A DNA stretch of 64,000 nt from Pseudomonas putida W15Oct28 (lineage in GTDB: Bacteria > Pseudomonadota > Gammaproteobacteria > Pseudomonadales > Pseudomonadaceae), in the NCBI RefSeq assembly GCF_000708715.2, contig NZ_JENB01000009.1, positions 119,688 to 183,687 on the forward strand, given 5' to 3'. Both the position numbers and the translations under genes were made by a program. Under the pieces are notes generated by a model. That model did not search any database and was not told where the DNA came from. It saw only the letters and a program-made list of their open reading frames with translations. Below, piece after piece: positions 41,148 through 50,733 of this stretch. Position 1 is the stretch's first letter. Every line of letters starts with the position of its first letter.

Positions 41148-42152
41148 ATGACGCCAATCGACGCCAAGCGCCCGCTGCAGCTCAATGATCAGGGCCAGCT
41201 GCGCCACTTCCTCTCGCTCGACGGTTTGCCCCGCGAACTGCTCACCGAGATCCTCGACACCGCCGACTCCTTCCTGGAAGTCGGTGCCCGGGCCGTGAAG
41301 AAAGTCCCGTTGCTGCGCGGCAAGACCGTGTGCAACGTGTTCTTCGAGAACTCGACCCGTACCCGCACCACCTTCGAACTGGCGGCCCAGCGCCTGTCGG
41401 CCGACGTGATCAGCCTGAACGTGTCGACCTCCTCGACCAGCAAGGGCGAGACGCTGTTCGACACCCTGCGCAACCTCGAAGCCATGGCTGCCGACATGTT
41501 CGTCGTGCGCCACTCCGACTCCGGCGCCGCGCACTTCATCGCCGAGCACGTATGCCCGGATGTCGCCGTGATCAACGGCGGTGACGGCCGCCACGCGCAC
41601 CCGACCCAGGGCATGCTCGACATGCTCACCATTCGCCGCCACAAGGGCAGCTTCGAGAACCTCTCGGTAGCCATCGTCGGCGACATCCTGCACTCGCGCG
41701 TGGCCCGCTCCGACATGCTGGCGCTCAAGGCGCTGGGCTGCCCGGACATCCGCGTGATCGGCCCGAAAACCCTGATCCCTATCGGCATCGAGCAGTACGG
41801 CGTGAAGGTCTACACCGACTTGGCCGAAGGCCTGAAGGATGTCGACGTGGTGATCATGCTGCGCCTGCAGCGTGAGCGCATGGCCGGCGGCCTGCTGCCC
41901 AGCGAAGGCGAGTTCTACCGCCTGTTCGGGCTGACCACCGCGCGCCTGGCCGGGGCCAAGCCCGACGCCATCGTCATGCACCCGGGCCCGATCAACCGTG
42001 GCGTGGAAATCGAGTCGGCGGTGGCCGACGGCAAGCACTCGGTGATCCTCAATCAGGTCACCTACGGCATCGCCGTGCGCATGGCCGTGCTGTCCATGGC
42101 CATGAGCGGGCAAAACGCGCAACGTCAATTCGACCAGGAGAACGCCCAGTGA
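41148..42152 (+). CDS. pyrB: Aspartate carbamoyltransferase catalytic subunit
   Basis: A 334-residue enzyme catalysing the second step of UMP synthesis. The carbamoyl-phosphate loop is [20 protein letters not shown], with [20 protein letters not shown] and [20 protein letters not shown] for aspartate and active-site contacts. The N-terminus is about 20 residues longer than the E. coli subunit, as known for the pseudomonad enzyme that assembles as a dodecamer with PyrC'. It overlaps pyrC' by 4 bp (GTGA). Confidence 0.97.
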   Translation: MTPIDAKRPLQLNDQGQLRHFLSLDGLPRELLTEILDTADSFLEVGARAVKKVPLLRGKTVCNVFFENSTRTRTTFELAAQRLSADVISLNVSTSSTSKGETLFDTLRNLEAMAADMFVVRHSDSGAAHFIAEHVCPDVAVINGGDGRHAHPTQGMLDMLTIRRHKGSFENLSVAIVGDILHSRVARSDMLALKALGCPDIRVIGPKTLIPIGIEQYGVKVYTDLAEGLKDVDVVIMLRLQRERMAGGLLPSEGEFYRLFGLTTARLAGAKPDAIVMHPGPINRGVEIESAVADGKHSVILNQVTYGIAVRMAVLSMAMSGQNAQRQFDQENAQ

Positions 42153-43420
42153 CCATCAGTATTCTTGGCGCCCGGGTCATCGATCCCAAGACTGGCCTGG
42201 ACCAGGTCACCGACCTGCACCTGGACGGTGGCCGCATTGCCGCCATCGGCGCCGCGCCGGCCGGTTTCAGCGCCAGCCGCACGATCCAGGCCGATGGCCT
42301 GGTCGCCGCACCTGGCCTGGTCGACCTGGGCGTGTCCCTGCGCGAGCCGGGTTACAGCCGCAAAGGCAACATTGCCAGCGAAACCCGCGCTGCCGTGGCC
42401 GGCGGTGTCACCAGCCTGTGCTGCCCGCCGCAGACCAAGCCGGTGCTGGACACCTCGGCGGTGGCCGAGCTGATCCTGGACCGCGCCCGCGAGGCCGCCA
42501 ACAGCAAGGTGTACCCAATCGGCGCCCTGACCAAAGGCCTTGAAGGCGAGCAACTGGCCGAGCTGGTGGCCCTGCGCGACACCGGTTGCGTGGCCTTCGG
42601 CAACGGCCTGAAACAAATCCCCAACAACCGTACCCTGGCCCGCGCCCTGGAGTACGCCGCCACCTTCGACCTGACCGTGGTGTTCCACTCCCAGGACCGC
42701 GACCTGGCCGAGGGTGGCCTGGCCCACGAAGGCGCCATGGCCAGCTTCCTCGGCCTGCCGGGTATCCCGGAAAGTGCCGAAACCGTGGCCCTGGCGCGCA
42801 ACCTGCTGCTGGTGGAACAAAGCGGCGTGCGTGCGCACTTCAGCCAGATCACCAGCGCCCGTGGCGCACAGTTGATTGCCCAGGCACAGGAACTCGGCCT
42901 GCCGGTGACCGCCGATGTGGCGCTGTACCAGCTGATACTCACCGATGAGTCGCTGCGCGAGTTTTCCAGCCTGTACCACGTGCAGCCACCGCTGCGCACC
43001 GCCAAGGACCGGGATGGCCTGCGCGCCGCGGTCAAATCGGGCGTGATCCAGGCGATTTCCAGCCATCACCAGCCCCATGAGCGCGACGCCAAGCTGGCCC
43101 CGTTCGGCGCCACCGAGCCGGGCATCAGCAGCGTCGAGTTGCTGCTGCCACTGGCCATGACCCTGGTGCAGGACGGCCTGCTCGACCTGCCTACCTTGCT
43201 CGCCCGCCTGAGCAGCGGCCCGGCTGCAGCCCTGCGCCTGCCGGCCGGTGAGCTGAAAGTGGGTGGCGCGGCCGACCTGATGCTGTTCGACCCGCAAGCC
43301 TCCACCGTTGCCGGCGAGCAGTGGTTCTCGCGTGGCGAGAACTGCCCGTTCATCGGCCACTGCCTGCCGGGTGCGGTGCGTTATACCTTGGTCGATGGGC
43401 ACGTCTGCCACGAGGCCTGA
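42149..43420 (+). CDS. pyrC': PyrC', dihydroorotase-like inactive ATCase partner
   Basis: A 423-residue amidohydrolase-fold protein whose start is GTG inside the pyrB stop. The metal-binding DxHxHxR signature of active dihydroorotases is replaced by [19 protein letters not shown], so both His ligands are missing. The rest of the barrel is intact ([37 protein letters not shown]). In P. putida PyrC' is a known catalytically dead subunit required to assemble ATCase, and real dihydroorotase is encoded elsewhere. Sequence and operon position support this reading. Confidence 0.93.
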   Translation: MTISILGARVIDPKTGLDQVTDLHLDGGRIAAIGAAPAGFSASRTIQADGLVAAPGLVDLGVSLREPGYSRKGNIASETRAAVAGGVTSLCCPPQTKPVLDTSAVAELILDRAREAANSKVYPIGALTKGLEGEQLAELVALRDTGCVAFGNGLKQIPNNRTLARALEYAATFDLTVVFHSQDRDLAEGGLAHEGAMASFLGLPGIPESAETVALARNLLLVEQSGVRAHFSQITSARGAQLIAQAQELGLPVTADVALYQLILTDESLREFSSLYHVQPPLRTAKDRDGLRAAVKSGVIQAISSHHQPHERDAKLAPFGATEPGISSVELLLPLAMTLVQDGLLDLPTLLARLSSGPAAALRLPAGELKVGGAADLMLFDPQASTVAGEQWFSRGENCPFIGHCLPGAVRYTLVDGHVCHEA

Positions 43421-43429
43421 GTAACATGC

Positions 43430-43510
43430 TTCGCGGGCACGCCCGCTCCCACAGGATCACCACCATTCCAAGGCATGTGGTAACCCTGTGGGAGCGGGCA
43501 TGCCCGCGAA
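43430..43510. repeat. REP inverted pair
   Basis: TTCGCGGGCACGCCCGCTCC and complement (one mismatch), with CACAGG extension, face each other across about 29 bp downstream of pyrC'. Confidence 0.9.
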
Positions 43511-43559
43511 TGCCCTCGCGCGGTTCCCCCTGCCAAGCGCGACCATTCATCCCCGACGG

Positions 43560-43586
43560 TTGAAATCTTTCCCCCCACCCCCATAT
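43560..43586 (+). promoter_or_regulatory. Sigma-32 heat-shock promoter of hslVU
   Basis: TTGAAA (43560-43565, preceded by G) and CCCCATAT (43579-43586) are spaced by 13 bp, the classic heat-shock promoter (CTTGAAA-N11-16-CCCCATNT). Transcription would start about 43593, before the hslV TTG start. It also shows that the ATG at 43585 lies in the -10 box and cannot be the translation start. Confidence 0.88.
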
Positions 43587-43632
43587 GAGTCTGCATCAGG
43601 CACTTTCGCCCCGCTGCGTGGAGACTCTCCCC

Positions 43633-44163
43633 TTGACCACCATCGTTTCTGTCCGCCGTAACGGCAAAGTCGTCATGGGCGGCGACGGCCAGGTATCCCT
43701 CGGCAACACCGTGATGAAAGGCAATGCCAAGAAAGTGCGCCGCCTGTACCACGGCCAGGTCATCGCCGGCTTCGCGGGTGCCACCGCCGATGCCTTCACC
43801 CTGTTCGAGCGCTTCGAAGCCCAGCTGGAAAAACACCAGGGCCACCTGGTCCGCGCCGCCGTCGAGCTGGCCAAGGAATGGCGTACCGACCGTTCCCTGA
43901 GCCGCCTGGAAGCCATGCTGGCCGTGGCCAACAAGGATGCCTCCCTGATCATCACCGGCAACGGTGACGTGGTCGAACCCGAAGACGGCCTGATCGCCAT
44001 GGGTTCCGGTGGCGCCTACGCCCAGGCCGCAGCCCGCGCCCTGCTGAACAAGACCGACCTTTCGGCCCGTGAAATCGCTGAAACTGCCCTGAACATCGCC
44101 GGCGACATCTGCGTGTTCACCAACCACAACCTGACCATCGAGGAGCAGGACCTGGCCGACTGA
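43633..44163 (+). CDS. hslV: HslV peptidase subunit of the HslUV protease
   Basis: A 176-residue, N-terminal-nucleophile threonine protease, proteasome-like, forming a dodecamer capped by HslU. The start is TTG at 43633 (M)[18 protein letters not shown], leaving Thr as mature residue 1 after Met removal, and GGAG stands 9 bp upstream. An apparent longer start at 43585 is within the sigma-32 -10 box and would bury the catalytic Thr. Other blocks: [39 protein letters not shown] and [20 protein letters not shown]. Operon with hslU. Confidence 0.96.
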   Translation: MTTIVSVRRNGKVVMGGDGQVSLGNTVMKGNAKKVRRLYHGQVIAGFAGATADAFTLFERFEAQLEKHQGHLVRAAVELAKEWRTDRSLSRLEAMLAVANKDASLIITGNGDVVEPEDGLIAMGSGGAYAQAAARALLNKTDLSAREIAETALNIAGDICVFTNHNLTIEEQDLAD

Positions 44164-44239
44164 TTCAGTTGCTTTGGCGCCTCTTCCCGGTGAAGGGGCT
44201 TTTCCACGCTGACTCATCTGCCCAAGGACCCTATTGATC

Positions 44240-45583
44240 ATGTCCATGACCCCCCGCGAGATCGTCCACGAACTCAACCGCCACATCATCGGCCAGGACG
44301 ACGCCAAGCGCGCCGTGGCCATTGCCCTGCGCAACCGCTGGCGCCGGATGCAGCTGCCTGCCGAGCTGCGTGCCGAAGTGACCCCGAAGAACATCCTGAT
44401 GATCGGCCCTACCGGCGTCGGCAAGACCGAAATCGCCCGTCGCCTGGCCAAGCTGGCCAACGCGCCGTTCCTCAAGGTCGAAGCCACCAAGTTCACCGAA
44501 GTGGGCTATGTGGGCCGCGACGTCGAGTCGATCATCCGTGACCTGGCCGACGCCGCGCTGAAGATGCTGCGCGAGCAGGAGATCATCCGCGTGCGCCACC
44601 GCGCCGAGGACGCCGCTGAAGACCGTATCCTCGATGCCCTGCTGCCGCAGGCGCGGGTCAGCAGCTTCACCGAAGAAGCCGCGCAGACCAGCAGCGATTC
44701 CAACACCCGCCAGCTGTTCCGCAAACGCCTGCGTGAAGGCCAGCTGGACGACAAGGAAATCGAAATCGAAGTGGCCGATGCCGTAGGCGTCGAAATTGCC
44801 GCGCCGCCCGGCATGGAAGAAATGACCAACCAGCTGCAAAGCCTGTTTGCCAACATGGGCAAAGGCAAGCGCAAGGCGCGCAAGCTGAAGGTGAAAGAAG
44901 CGCTGAAGATGGTTCGCGACGAAGAAGCGGGCCGCCTGGTCAACGAGGAAGAGCTCAAGGCCAAGGCCCTGGAAGCGGTCGAGCAGCACGGCATCGTGTT
45001 CATCGACGAAATCGACAAGGTTGCCAAGCGTGGCAACGTTGGCGGCGCAGACGTTTCCCGTGAAGGCGTGCAGCGCGACCTGCTGCCACTGATCGAAGGC
45101 TGCACCGTCAACACCAAGCTGGGCATGGTCAAGACCGACCACATCCTGTTCATTGCCTCGGGTGCGTTCCACCTGAGCAAGCCGAGCGACCTGGTGCCCG
45201 AGCTGCAAGGCCGCCTGCCGATCCGTGTCGAGCTGAAGGCACTGACCCCGGAAGACTTCGAGCGCATCCTGCAAGAGCCGCACGCTTCGCTGACCGAGCA
45301 GTACCAGGCCCTGCTGAAGACCGAAGGCCTGAACATCGAGTTCATCGGCGATGGCATCAAGCGCCTGGCCGAGATTGCCTACCAGGTCAACGAAAAGACC
45401 GAGAACATCGGTGCCCGCCGCTTGCACACCCTGCTTGAGCGCTTGCTCGAAGAGGTGTCGTTCAGCGCTGGCGACCTGGCCAGTGCCCATGACGAAACGC
45501 CGATCCGGATCGACGCTGCGTATGTGAACAGCCACCTGGGTGAACTGGCGCAGAACGAAGACCTGTCGCGCTACATCCTGTAA
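44240..45583 (+). CDS. hslU: HslU ATPase subunit of the HslUV protease
   Basis: A 447-residue AAA+ unfoldase that feeds substrates to Hsl[21 protein letters not shown], Walker [21 protein letters not shown] (about residues 56-75), the pore [19 protein letters not shown], Walker [17 protein letters not shown] and the sensor and C-terminal [20 protein letters not shown] are all present. The intermediate I-domain ([15 protein letters not shown] and on) has normal length. The start is ATG 44240, with AAGGA 12 bp upstream. It is 76 bp after hslV, under the same heat-shock promoter. Confidence 0.97.
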   Translation: MSMTPREIVHELNRHIIGQDDAKRAVAIALRNRWRRMQLPAELRAEVTPKNILMIGPTGVGKTEIARRLAKLANAPFLKVEATKFTEVGYVGRDVESIIRDLADAALKMLREQEIIRVRHRAEDAAEDRILDALLPQARVSSFTEEAAQTSSDSNTRQLFRKRLREGQLDDKEIEIEVADAVGVEIAAPPGMEEMTNQLQSLFANMGKGKRKARKLKVKEALKMVRDEEAGRLVNEEELKAKALEAVEQHGIVFIDEIDKVAKRGNVGGADVSREGVQRDLLPLIEGCTVNTKLGMVKTDHILFIASGAFHLSKPSDLVPELQGRLPIRVELKALTPEDFERILQEPHASLTEQYQALLKTEGLNIEFIGDGIKRLAEIAYQVNEKTENIGARRLHTLLERLLEEVSFSAGDLASAHDETPIRIDAAYVNSHLGELAQNEDLSRYIL

Positions 45584-45589
45584 GACCGC

Positions 45590-45694
45590 AGGGGGCCGCT
45601 GTGCGGCCCTTTCGCGACACAAGGCCGCTCCTACAGGGGACCGCAATTTCCTGTAGGAGCGGCCTTGTGTCGCGATGGGCTGCAAAGCAGCCCC
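45590..45694. repeat. REP inverted pair (CGACACAAGGCCGCTCC type) with outer hairpins
   Basis: TTCGCGACACAAGGCCGCTC and complement (45611-45676) are flanked by GGGGCCGC-TGT-GCGGCCC and GGGCTGC-AAA-GCAGCCCC, exactly the organisation of the 13.74 kb element. It lies after hslU. Confidence 0.87.
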
Positions 45695-45755
45695 CTTGCA
45701 CATTCCCCCAAATCTCCAGAAGCTGTGCTTCATCAGCTCCCGAGAGATTCCAGCC

Positions 45756-46133
45756 ATGGCCCGCCTGCCCACCGCCATAAACCTGCACAAAGCCTCTAAA
45801 ACCCTCACCCTCACCTACGCCCCCGGCGAGGTCTACCACCTGCCCGCCGAACTCCTGCGCGTGCACTCCCCCTCCGCCGAGGTCCAGGGCCACGGCAACC
45901 CCATCCTGCAATTTGGCAAGATCAACGTCGGCCTGGTCGGCCTGGAACCTGCCGGCCAATATGCACTGAAACTGACCTTCGACGACGGCCATGACAGCGG
46001 CCTGTTCACCTGGGAATACCTGGAACAGCTGTGCCTGCGCCAGGAACAGTTGTGGGCCGAATACCTCGACGAGCTGCACAAAGCCGGAAAGTCCCGCGAC
46101 CCGGCCGAATCGGTGGTCAAGCTCATGCTCTAG
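45756..46133 (+). CDS. DUF971 (GBBH-like) protein
   Basis: A 125-residue protein of the DUF971 family: ARLPTAINLHKASKTLTLTY, YHLPAELLRVHSPSAEVQGH, GLEPAGQYALKLTFDDGHD and SGLFTWEYLEQLCLRQEQLW. The fold resembles the N-terminal zinc domain of gamma-butyrobetaine hydroxylase. The function is uncertain; some members are linked to iron-sulphur assembly. The ATG at 45756 gives the family N-terminus. It lies between hslU and the phaC1 promoter, as in other P. putida genomes. Confidence 0.85.
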   Translation: MARLPTAINLHKASKTLTLTYAPGEVYHLPAELLRVHSPSAEVQGHGNPILQFGKINVGLVGLEPAGQYALKLTFDDGHDSGLFTWEYLEQLCLRQEQLWAEYLDELHKAGKSRDPAESVVKLML

Positions 46134-46149
46134 CGCAAGGCCTGCAGGT

Positions 46150-46169
46150 TTTAGAGCGCATTTTCTAAA
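46150..46169. promoter_or_regulatory. Probable PhaD operator upstream of phaC1
   Basis: TTTAGA and TCTAAA are exact inverted 6-bp half-sites separated by 8 bp (GCGCATTT). A matching site with the same spacing lies upstream of phaI (52799-52818). PhaD is known in P. putida to bind the phaC1 and phaI promoters; assignment of these bases is inference from symmetry and the shared pattern. Confidence 0.7.
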
Positions 46170-46191
46170 TTCATCTGTTTGAATGACTTAC

Positions 46192-46215
46192 AGACAGCCC
46201 AGTGAAGGGCTGTCT
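46192..46215 (+). terminator. Hairpin after the DUF971 gene
   Basis: AGACAGCCC and GGGCTGTCT form a perfect 9-bp stem with loop AGTGAA, 58 bp after the DUF971 stop. No T-run follows, so it is a weak terminator or a leader structure of the phaC1 transcript. Confidence 0.5.
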
Positions 46216-46250
46216 TGCGCATTACATGAAAGTCGGGTAACCAATGGGTG

Positions 46251-46266
46251 TGGCAAGTTCCCTGCA
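46251..46266 (+). promoter_or_regulatory. Sigma-54-type -24/-12 element upstream of phaC1
   Basis: TGGCAAGTTCCCTGCA matches the -24 GG and -12 GC doublets with 10 bp between them, close to consensus TGGCAC-N5-TTGCA. Transcription from it would start about 125 bp before phaC1. A sigma-54 promoter has been proposed for phaC1 in P. aeruginosa. No enhancer-binding protein gene is adjacent. Confidence 0.55.
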
Positions 46267-46401
46267 TCACTTTGCAGGCAGTCAGAACCCCCGCAGCACC
46301 GCTGTTCCTTATCACTGGTCACCCGAGTAGCAGTACCGGGCTCAGGACTGTGCACCTGCCACAGCAACCGGTACTCGTCTCAGGACAACGGAGCGTCGTA
46401 G

Positions 46402-48081
46402 ATGAGTAACAAGAACAACGATGAGCTGCAGCGGCAGGCCTCGGAAAACACCCTGGGGCTTAACCCGGTCATCGGCATTCGCCGCAAGGACCTGCTGAGT
46501 TCGGCACGCACCGTGCTGCGCCAGGCCGTGCGCCAACCGCTGCACAGCGCCAAGCATGTGGCCCACTTTGGCCTGGAGCTGAAGAACGTGCTGCTGGGCA
46601 AGTCCAGCCTGGCCCCGGAAAGCGACGACCGCCGGTTCAACGACCCGGCCTGGAGCAACAACCCGCTGTACCGCCGCTACCTGCAAACCTACCTGGCCTG
46701 GCGCAAGGAGCTGCAGGACTGGATCGGCAACAGCGACCTGCCACCCCAGGACATCAGCCGCGGCCAGTTCGTCATCAACCTGATGACCGAAGCCATGGCG
46801 CCGACCAATACCTTGTCCAACCCGGCAGCGGTCAAACGCTTCTTCGAAACAGGCGGCAAAAGCCTGCTCGATGGCCTGTCCAACCTGGCCAAGGACATGG
46901 TCAACAACGGCGGCATGCCCAGCCAGGTGAACATGGACGCCTTCGAGGTGGGCAAGAACCTGGGCACCAGTGAAGGCGCGGTGGTGTACCGCAACGATGT
47001 GCTCGAGCTGATCCAGTACAGCCCCATCACCGAACAGGTGCACGCCCGCCCGCTGCTGGTGGTGCCACCGCAGATCAACAAGTTCTACGTATTCGACCTG
47101 AGCCCGGAAAAGAGCCTGGCGCGCTACTGCCTGCGTTCGCAGCAGCAAACCTTCATCATCAGCTGGCGCAACCCGACCAAGGCCCAGCGTGAGTGGGGCC
47201 TGTCCACCTACATCGATGCGCTCAAGGAAGCCGTCGACGCGGTGCTGGCGATTACCGGCAGCAAAGACCTGAACATGCTCGGTGCCTGCTCTGGCGGCAT
47301 CACCTGCACCGCGCTGGTGGGCCACTATGCCGCGATTGGCGAAAACAAGGTCAATGCCCTGACCCTGCTGGTCAGCGTGCTGGACACCACCATGGACAAC
47401 CAGGTCGCATTGTTCGTCGACGAGCAGACCCTGGAAGCCGCCAAGCGCCACTCCTACCAGGCCGGCGTGCTGGAAGGCAGCGAGATGGCCAAGGTGTTCG
47501 CCTGGATGCGCCCCAACGATCTGATCTGGAACTACTGGGTGAACAACTACCTGCTCGGCAACGAGCCGCCGGTGTTCGACATCCTGTTCTGGAACAACGA
47601 CACCACACGCCTGCCGGCCGCCTTCCACGGCGACCTGATCGAAATGTTCAAGAGCAACCCACTGATCCGCTCGGACGCACTGGAAGTGTGCGGCACGCCG
47701 ATCGACCTGAAAAACGTGCACTGCGACATCTTCAGCGTTGCCGGCACCGCCGACCACATCACCCCGTGGCAATCGTGCTACCGCTCGGCGCACTTGTTTG
47801 GTGGCAAGATCGAGTTCGTGCTGTCCAACAGCGGCCACATCCAGAGCATCCTCAACCCGCCAGGCAACCCCAAGTCGCGCTTCATGACCGGTGCTGATCG
47901 CCCGGGTGACCCTCTGGCCTGGCAGGAAAACGCCACCAAGCACGCCGACTCCTGGTGGCTGCACTGGCAGAGCTGGCTGAGCGAACGTGCCGGGGAGCTG
48001 AAAAAAGCACCGACCCGCCTGGGCAACCGCGCGTATGCCGCTGGCGAAGCTTCACCAGGCACCTACGTTCACGAGCGTTGA
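46402..48081 (+). CDS. phaC1: Class II PHA synthase PhaC1
   Basis: A 559-residue granule-bound enzyme polymerising medium-chain (R)-3-hydroxyacyl-CoA into polyester. The lipase-like box LGACSGG puts the nucleophilic Cys at residue 296. Asp in SVAGTADHITPWQSCYRSA and His in NSGHIQSILNPPGNPKSR complete the triad. Length and N-terminus (SNKNNDELQRQASENTLGLN) match pseudomonad PhaC1. It is first gene of the phaC1-Z-C2-D cluster, with PhaD-operator-like and sigma-54-like sites upstream and an intrinsic terminator downstream. Confidence 0.98.
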   Translation: MSNKNNDELQRQASENTLGLNPVIGIRRKDLLSSARTVLRQAVRQPLHSAKHVAHFGLELKNVLLGKSSLAPESDDRRFNDPAWSNNPLYRRYLQTYLAWRKELQDWIGNSDLPPQDISRGQFVINLMTEAMAPTNTLSNPAAVKRFFETGGKSLLDGLSNLAKDMVNNGGMPSQVNMDAFEVGKNLGTSEGAVVYRNDVLELIQYSPITEQVHARPLLVVPPQINKFYVFDLSPEKSLARYCLRSQQQTFIISWRNPTKAQREWGLSTYIDALKEAVDAVLAITGSKDLNMLGACSGGITCTALVGHYAAIGENKVNALTLLVSVLDTTMDNQVALFVDEQTLEAAKRHSYQAGVLEGSEMAKVFAWMRPNDLIWNYWVNNYLLGNEPPVFDILFWNNDTTRLPAAFHGDLIEMFKSNPLIRSDALEVCGTPIDLKNVHCDIFSVAGTADHITPWQSCYRSAHLFGGKIEFVLSNSGHIQSILNPPGNPKSRFMTGADRPGDPLAWQENATKHADSWWLHWQSWLSERAGELKKAPTRLGNRAYAAGEASPGTYVHER

Positions 48082-48089
48082 GTTGCGTT

Positions 48090-48125
48090 GCCGTGGTCGC
48101 CATGAGGGCGCCACGGCACTTTTTT
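48090..48125 (+). terminator. Intrinsic terminator between phaC1 and phaZ
   Basis: GCCGTGG-T-CGCC and GGCG-CCACGGC form a stem of 11 pairs (one bulge) with loop ATGAG, followed by ACTTTTTT. It begins 9 bp after the phaC1 stop and should lower transcription of phaZ, phaC2 and phaD relative to phaC1. Confidence 0.85.
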
Positions 48126-48143
48126 CACGACAGAGTCGAACGC

Positions 48144-48995
48144 ATGCCGGAACCCTACATCTTCAGGACCGTCGAACTGGACGACCAGTCCATTCGCACC
48201 GCCGTGCGCCCGGGCAAGCCGCACCTGACACCGTTGCTGATCTTCAACGGCATCGGCGCCAACCTGGAGCTGGTGTTCCCGTTCATCGAGGCGCTGGACC
48301 CGGACCTGGAGGTCATCGCCTTCGACGTGCCCGGTGTGGGTGGTTCATCCACCCCGCGTCACCCTTATCGCTTTCCTGGCCTGGCCAAGCTGACCGCGCG
48401 CATGCTCGATTACCTGGACTACGGCCAGGTCAGCGCCATCGGTGTGTCCTGGGGCGGCGCCCTGGCCCAGCAGTTTGCCCACGACTACCCGGAGCGCTGC
48501 AAGAAACTGGTGCTGGCCGCCACTGCCGCCGGCGCAGTCATGGTGCCGGGCAAACCTAAAGTCTTGTGGATGATGGCCAGCCCCAGGCGCTACGTGCAGC
48601 CTTCCCATGTGATCCGCATAGCACCGCTGATCTACGGCGGCGCCTTCCGCCGCGACCCGGACCTGGCCATGCACCATGCGTCCAAGGTGCGCTCCGGCGG
48701 CAAGCTGGGCTACTACTGGCAGCTGTTTGCCGGCCTGGGCTGGACCAGCATCCACTGGCTGCACAAGATCCACCAGCCGACGCTGGTGCTGGCCGGTGAC
48801 GACGACCCGCTGATCCCGCTGATCAACATGCGCCTGCTGGCCTGGCGGATTCCAAATGCCCAGCTACACATAATCGACGATGGCCACCTGTTCCTGATTA
48901 CCCGGGCCGAGGCCGTCGCACCGATCATCATGAAGTTTCTCCAGGAAGAACGTCAGCGCGCGGTCATGCACCCGCGCCCCGCCTCTGGCGGTTGA
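48144..48995 (+). CDS. phaZ: Intracellular medium-chain PHA depolymerase
   Basis: A 283-residue alpha/beta hydrolase that releases hydroxyacids from PHA granules. GVSWGGALAQQFAHDYPERC carries Ser102, and LVLAGDDDPLIPLINMRLLA and IIDDGHLFLITRAEAVAP carry Asp and His, the triad reported for the P. putida enzyme. No signal peptide, in line with granule location. It sits between the two synthases, so synthesis and turnover are co-encoded. The frame opens upstream within phaC1, but the ATG at 48144 (MPEPYIFRTVELDDQ) is the family start. Confidence 0.97.
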   Translation: MPEPYIFRTVELDDQSIRTAVRPGKPHLTPLLIFNGIGANLELVFPFIEALDPDLEVIAFDVPGVGGSSTPRHPYRFPGLAKLTARMLDYLDYGQVSAIGVSWGGALAQQFAHDYPERCKKLVLAATAAGAVMVPGKPKVLWMMASPRRYVQPSHVIRIAPLIYGGAFRRDPDLAMHHASKVRSGGKLGYYWQLFAGLGWTSIHWLHKIHQPTLVLAGDDDPLIPLINMRLLAWRIPNAQLHIIDDGHLFLITRAEAVAPIIMKFLQEERQRAVMHPRPASGG

Positions 48996-49037
48996 TTGTC
49001 GCTGCCCAAGCATCGGGTAAGACGAGGGAGTGTTGCC

Positions 49038-50720
49038 ATGACAGACAAACCGGCCAAAGGAACGAAAACGCTTCCCGCCACCAGCATGAACGTGCAAAAC
49101 GCCATACTCGGCCTGCGCGGGCGCGACCTGGTGTCGACCCTGCGCAGGGTCGGCCGCCACGGCTTGACCAACCCGCTGCACACGGCGCGGCACCTGTTGG
49201 CGTTCGGCAGCCAGCTGGGCCGCGTGATGCTGGGCGACACGCCCTACCAGCCCAACCCTCGGGACGGCCGCTTCAGCGACCCGACCTGGAGCCAGAACCC
49301 GTTTTATCGCCGGGGGCTGCAGGCCTATCTGGCCTGGCAGAAGCAGACGCGCCAATGGATCGACGAAAGCCACCTGGACGATGATGACCGGGCCCGTGCG
49401 CACTTTCTGTTCGGCATGATCAATGACGCCCTGGCACCGAGCAACTCGCTGCTCAACCCGCTGGCGGTCAAAGAGCTGCTGAACACCGGCGGGCAAAGCC
49501 TGGTGCGTGGCGTGGCCCACCTGCTCGACGACTTGCGCCACAATGACGGCCTGCCGCGCCAAGTGGACGAACGCGCCTTCGAGGTGGGTGGCAGCCTGGC
49601 GGCGACGCCCGGCGCGGTGGTGTTTCGCAACGAGCTGCTGGAGCTGATCCAGTACAAGCCGATGAGCGAAAAACAGCACGCCAGGCCCTTGCTGGTGGTG
49701 CCGCCGCAAATCAACAAGTTCTATATCTTCGACATGCAGGCGCACAACAGCTTCGTCCAGTACATGCTCAAGAACGGCCTGCAGGTGTTCATGATCAGTT
49801 GGCGCAACCCCGACCCGCGCCACCGCGAGTGGGGCCTGTCCTCCTACGTACAGGCCCTGGAAGAAGCACTCAACGCCTGCCGCAGCATCAGCGGCAACCG
49901 CGACCCCAACCTGATGGGTGCCTGCGCCGGCGGGCTGACCATGGCCGCCCTGCAGGGCCACCTGCAGGCCAAGCATCAGCTGCGCAAGATCCGCAGCGCC
50001 ACTTACCTGGTCAGCCTGCTCGACAGCAAGTTCGACAGCCCGGCCAGCCTGTTCGCCGACGAGCAGACCGTCGAGGCCGCCAAGCGCCGTTCCTATCAAC
50101 GGGGCGTGCTGGACGGCGGCGAAGTCGCCAGGATTTTCGCCTGGATGCGCCCCAACGACCTGATCTGGAACTACTGGGTCAACAACTACCTGTTGGGCAA
50201 AGCCCCACCCGCGTTCGACATCCTCTACTGGAACGCCGACAACACGCGCCTGCCCGCAGCACTGCACGGCGACTTGCTGGACTTTTTCAAGCACAACCCG
50301 CTCACCCACCCGGCTGGCCTTGAAGTGTGTGGCACGCCCATCGACCTCAAGCAGGTTGACCTGGACAGCTTTACCGTGGCCGGCAGCAACGATCACATCA
50401 CCCCGTGGGACGCCGTGTATCGCTCGGCCTTGCTGCTCGGGGGCGACCGGCGTTTCGTGCTGGCCAACAGCGGGCACATCCAGAGCATCATCAACCCGCC
50501 GGGCAACCCCAAGGCCTACTACCTGGAAAACCCGAAACTTTCAGGGGACCCGCGCGCCTGGTTCTACGAGGCCAAACGCAGCGACGGCAGCTGGTGGCCC
50601 TTGTGGCTGGAATGGATCACGCCGCGCTCCGGCCCGCTCAAGGCTCCCCGTACCGAGCTGGGCAACAGTACCTATCCACTGCTCGGCCCGGCGCCAGGCA
50701 CCTATGTCCTGACCCGATGA
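49038..50720 (+). CDS. phaC2: Class II PHA synthase PhaC2
   Basis: A 560-residue paralogue of PhaC1. The box MGACAGGLTM places the nucleophilic Cys at residue 296 as in PhaC1. TVAGSNDHITPWDAVYRSAL and ANSGHIQSIINPPGNPKAYY bring Asp and His. PhaC2 usually supplements PhaC1 with slightly different monomer preference. The ATG at 49038 follows GAGGGAGTGTTGCC. It ends 13 bp before phaD, so the two are coupled. Confidence 0.97.
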   Translation: MTDKPAKGTKTLPATSMNVQNAILGLRGRDLVSTLRRVGRHGLTNPLHTARHLLAFGSQLGRVMLGDTPYQPNPRDGRFSDPTWSQNPFYRRGLQAYLAWQKQTRQWIDESHLDDDDRARAHFLFGMINDALAPSNSLLNPLAVKELLNTGGQSLVRGVAHLLDDLRHNDGLPRQVDERAFEVGGSLAATPGAVVFRNELLELIQYKPMSEKQHARPLLVVPPQINKFYIFDMQAHNSFVQYMLKNGLQVFMISWRNPDPRHREWGLSSYVQALEEALNACRSISGNRDPNLMGACAGGLTMAALQGHLQAKHQLRKIRSATYLVSLLDSKFDSPASLFADEQTVEAAKRRSYQRGVLDGGEVARIFAWMRPNDLIWNYWVNNYLLGKAPPAFDILYWNADNTRLPAALHGDLLDFFKHNPLTHPAGLEVCGTPIDLKQVDLDSFTVAGSNDHITPWDAVYRSALLLGGDRRFVLANSGHIQSIINPPGNPKAYYLENPKLSGDPRAWFYEAKRSDGSWWPLWLEWITPRSGPLKAPRTELGNSTYPLLGPAPGTYVLTR

Positions 50721-50733
50721 GCCCAACGACTGG

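Noticed and set aside
43585..43632. ATG start for hslV 16 codons upstream
   Set aside because: Falls in the sigma-32 -10 element and would bury the catalytic N-terminal Thr.
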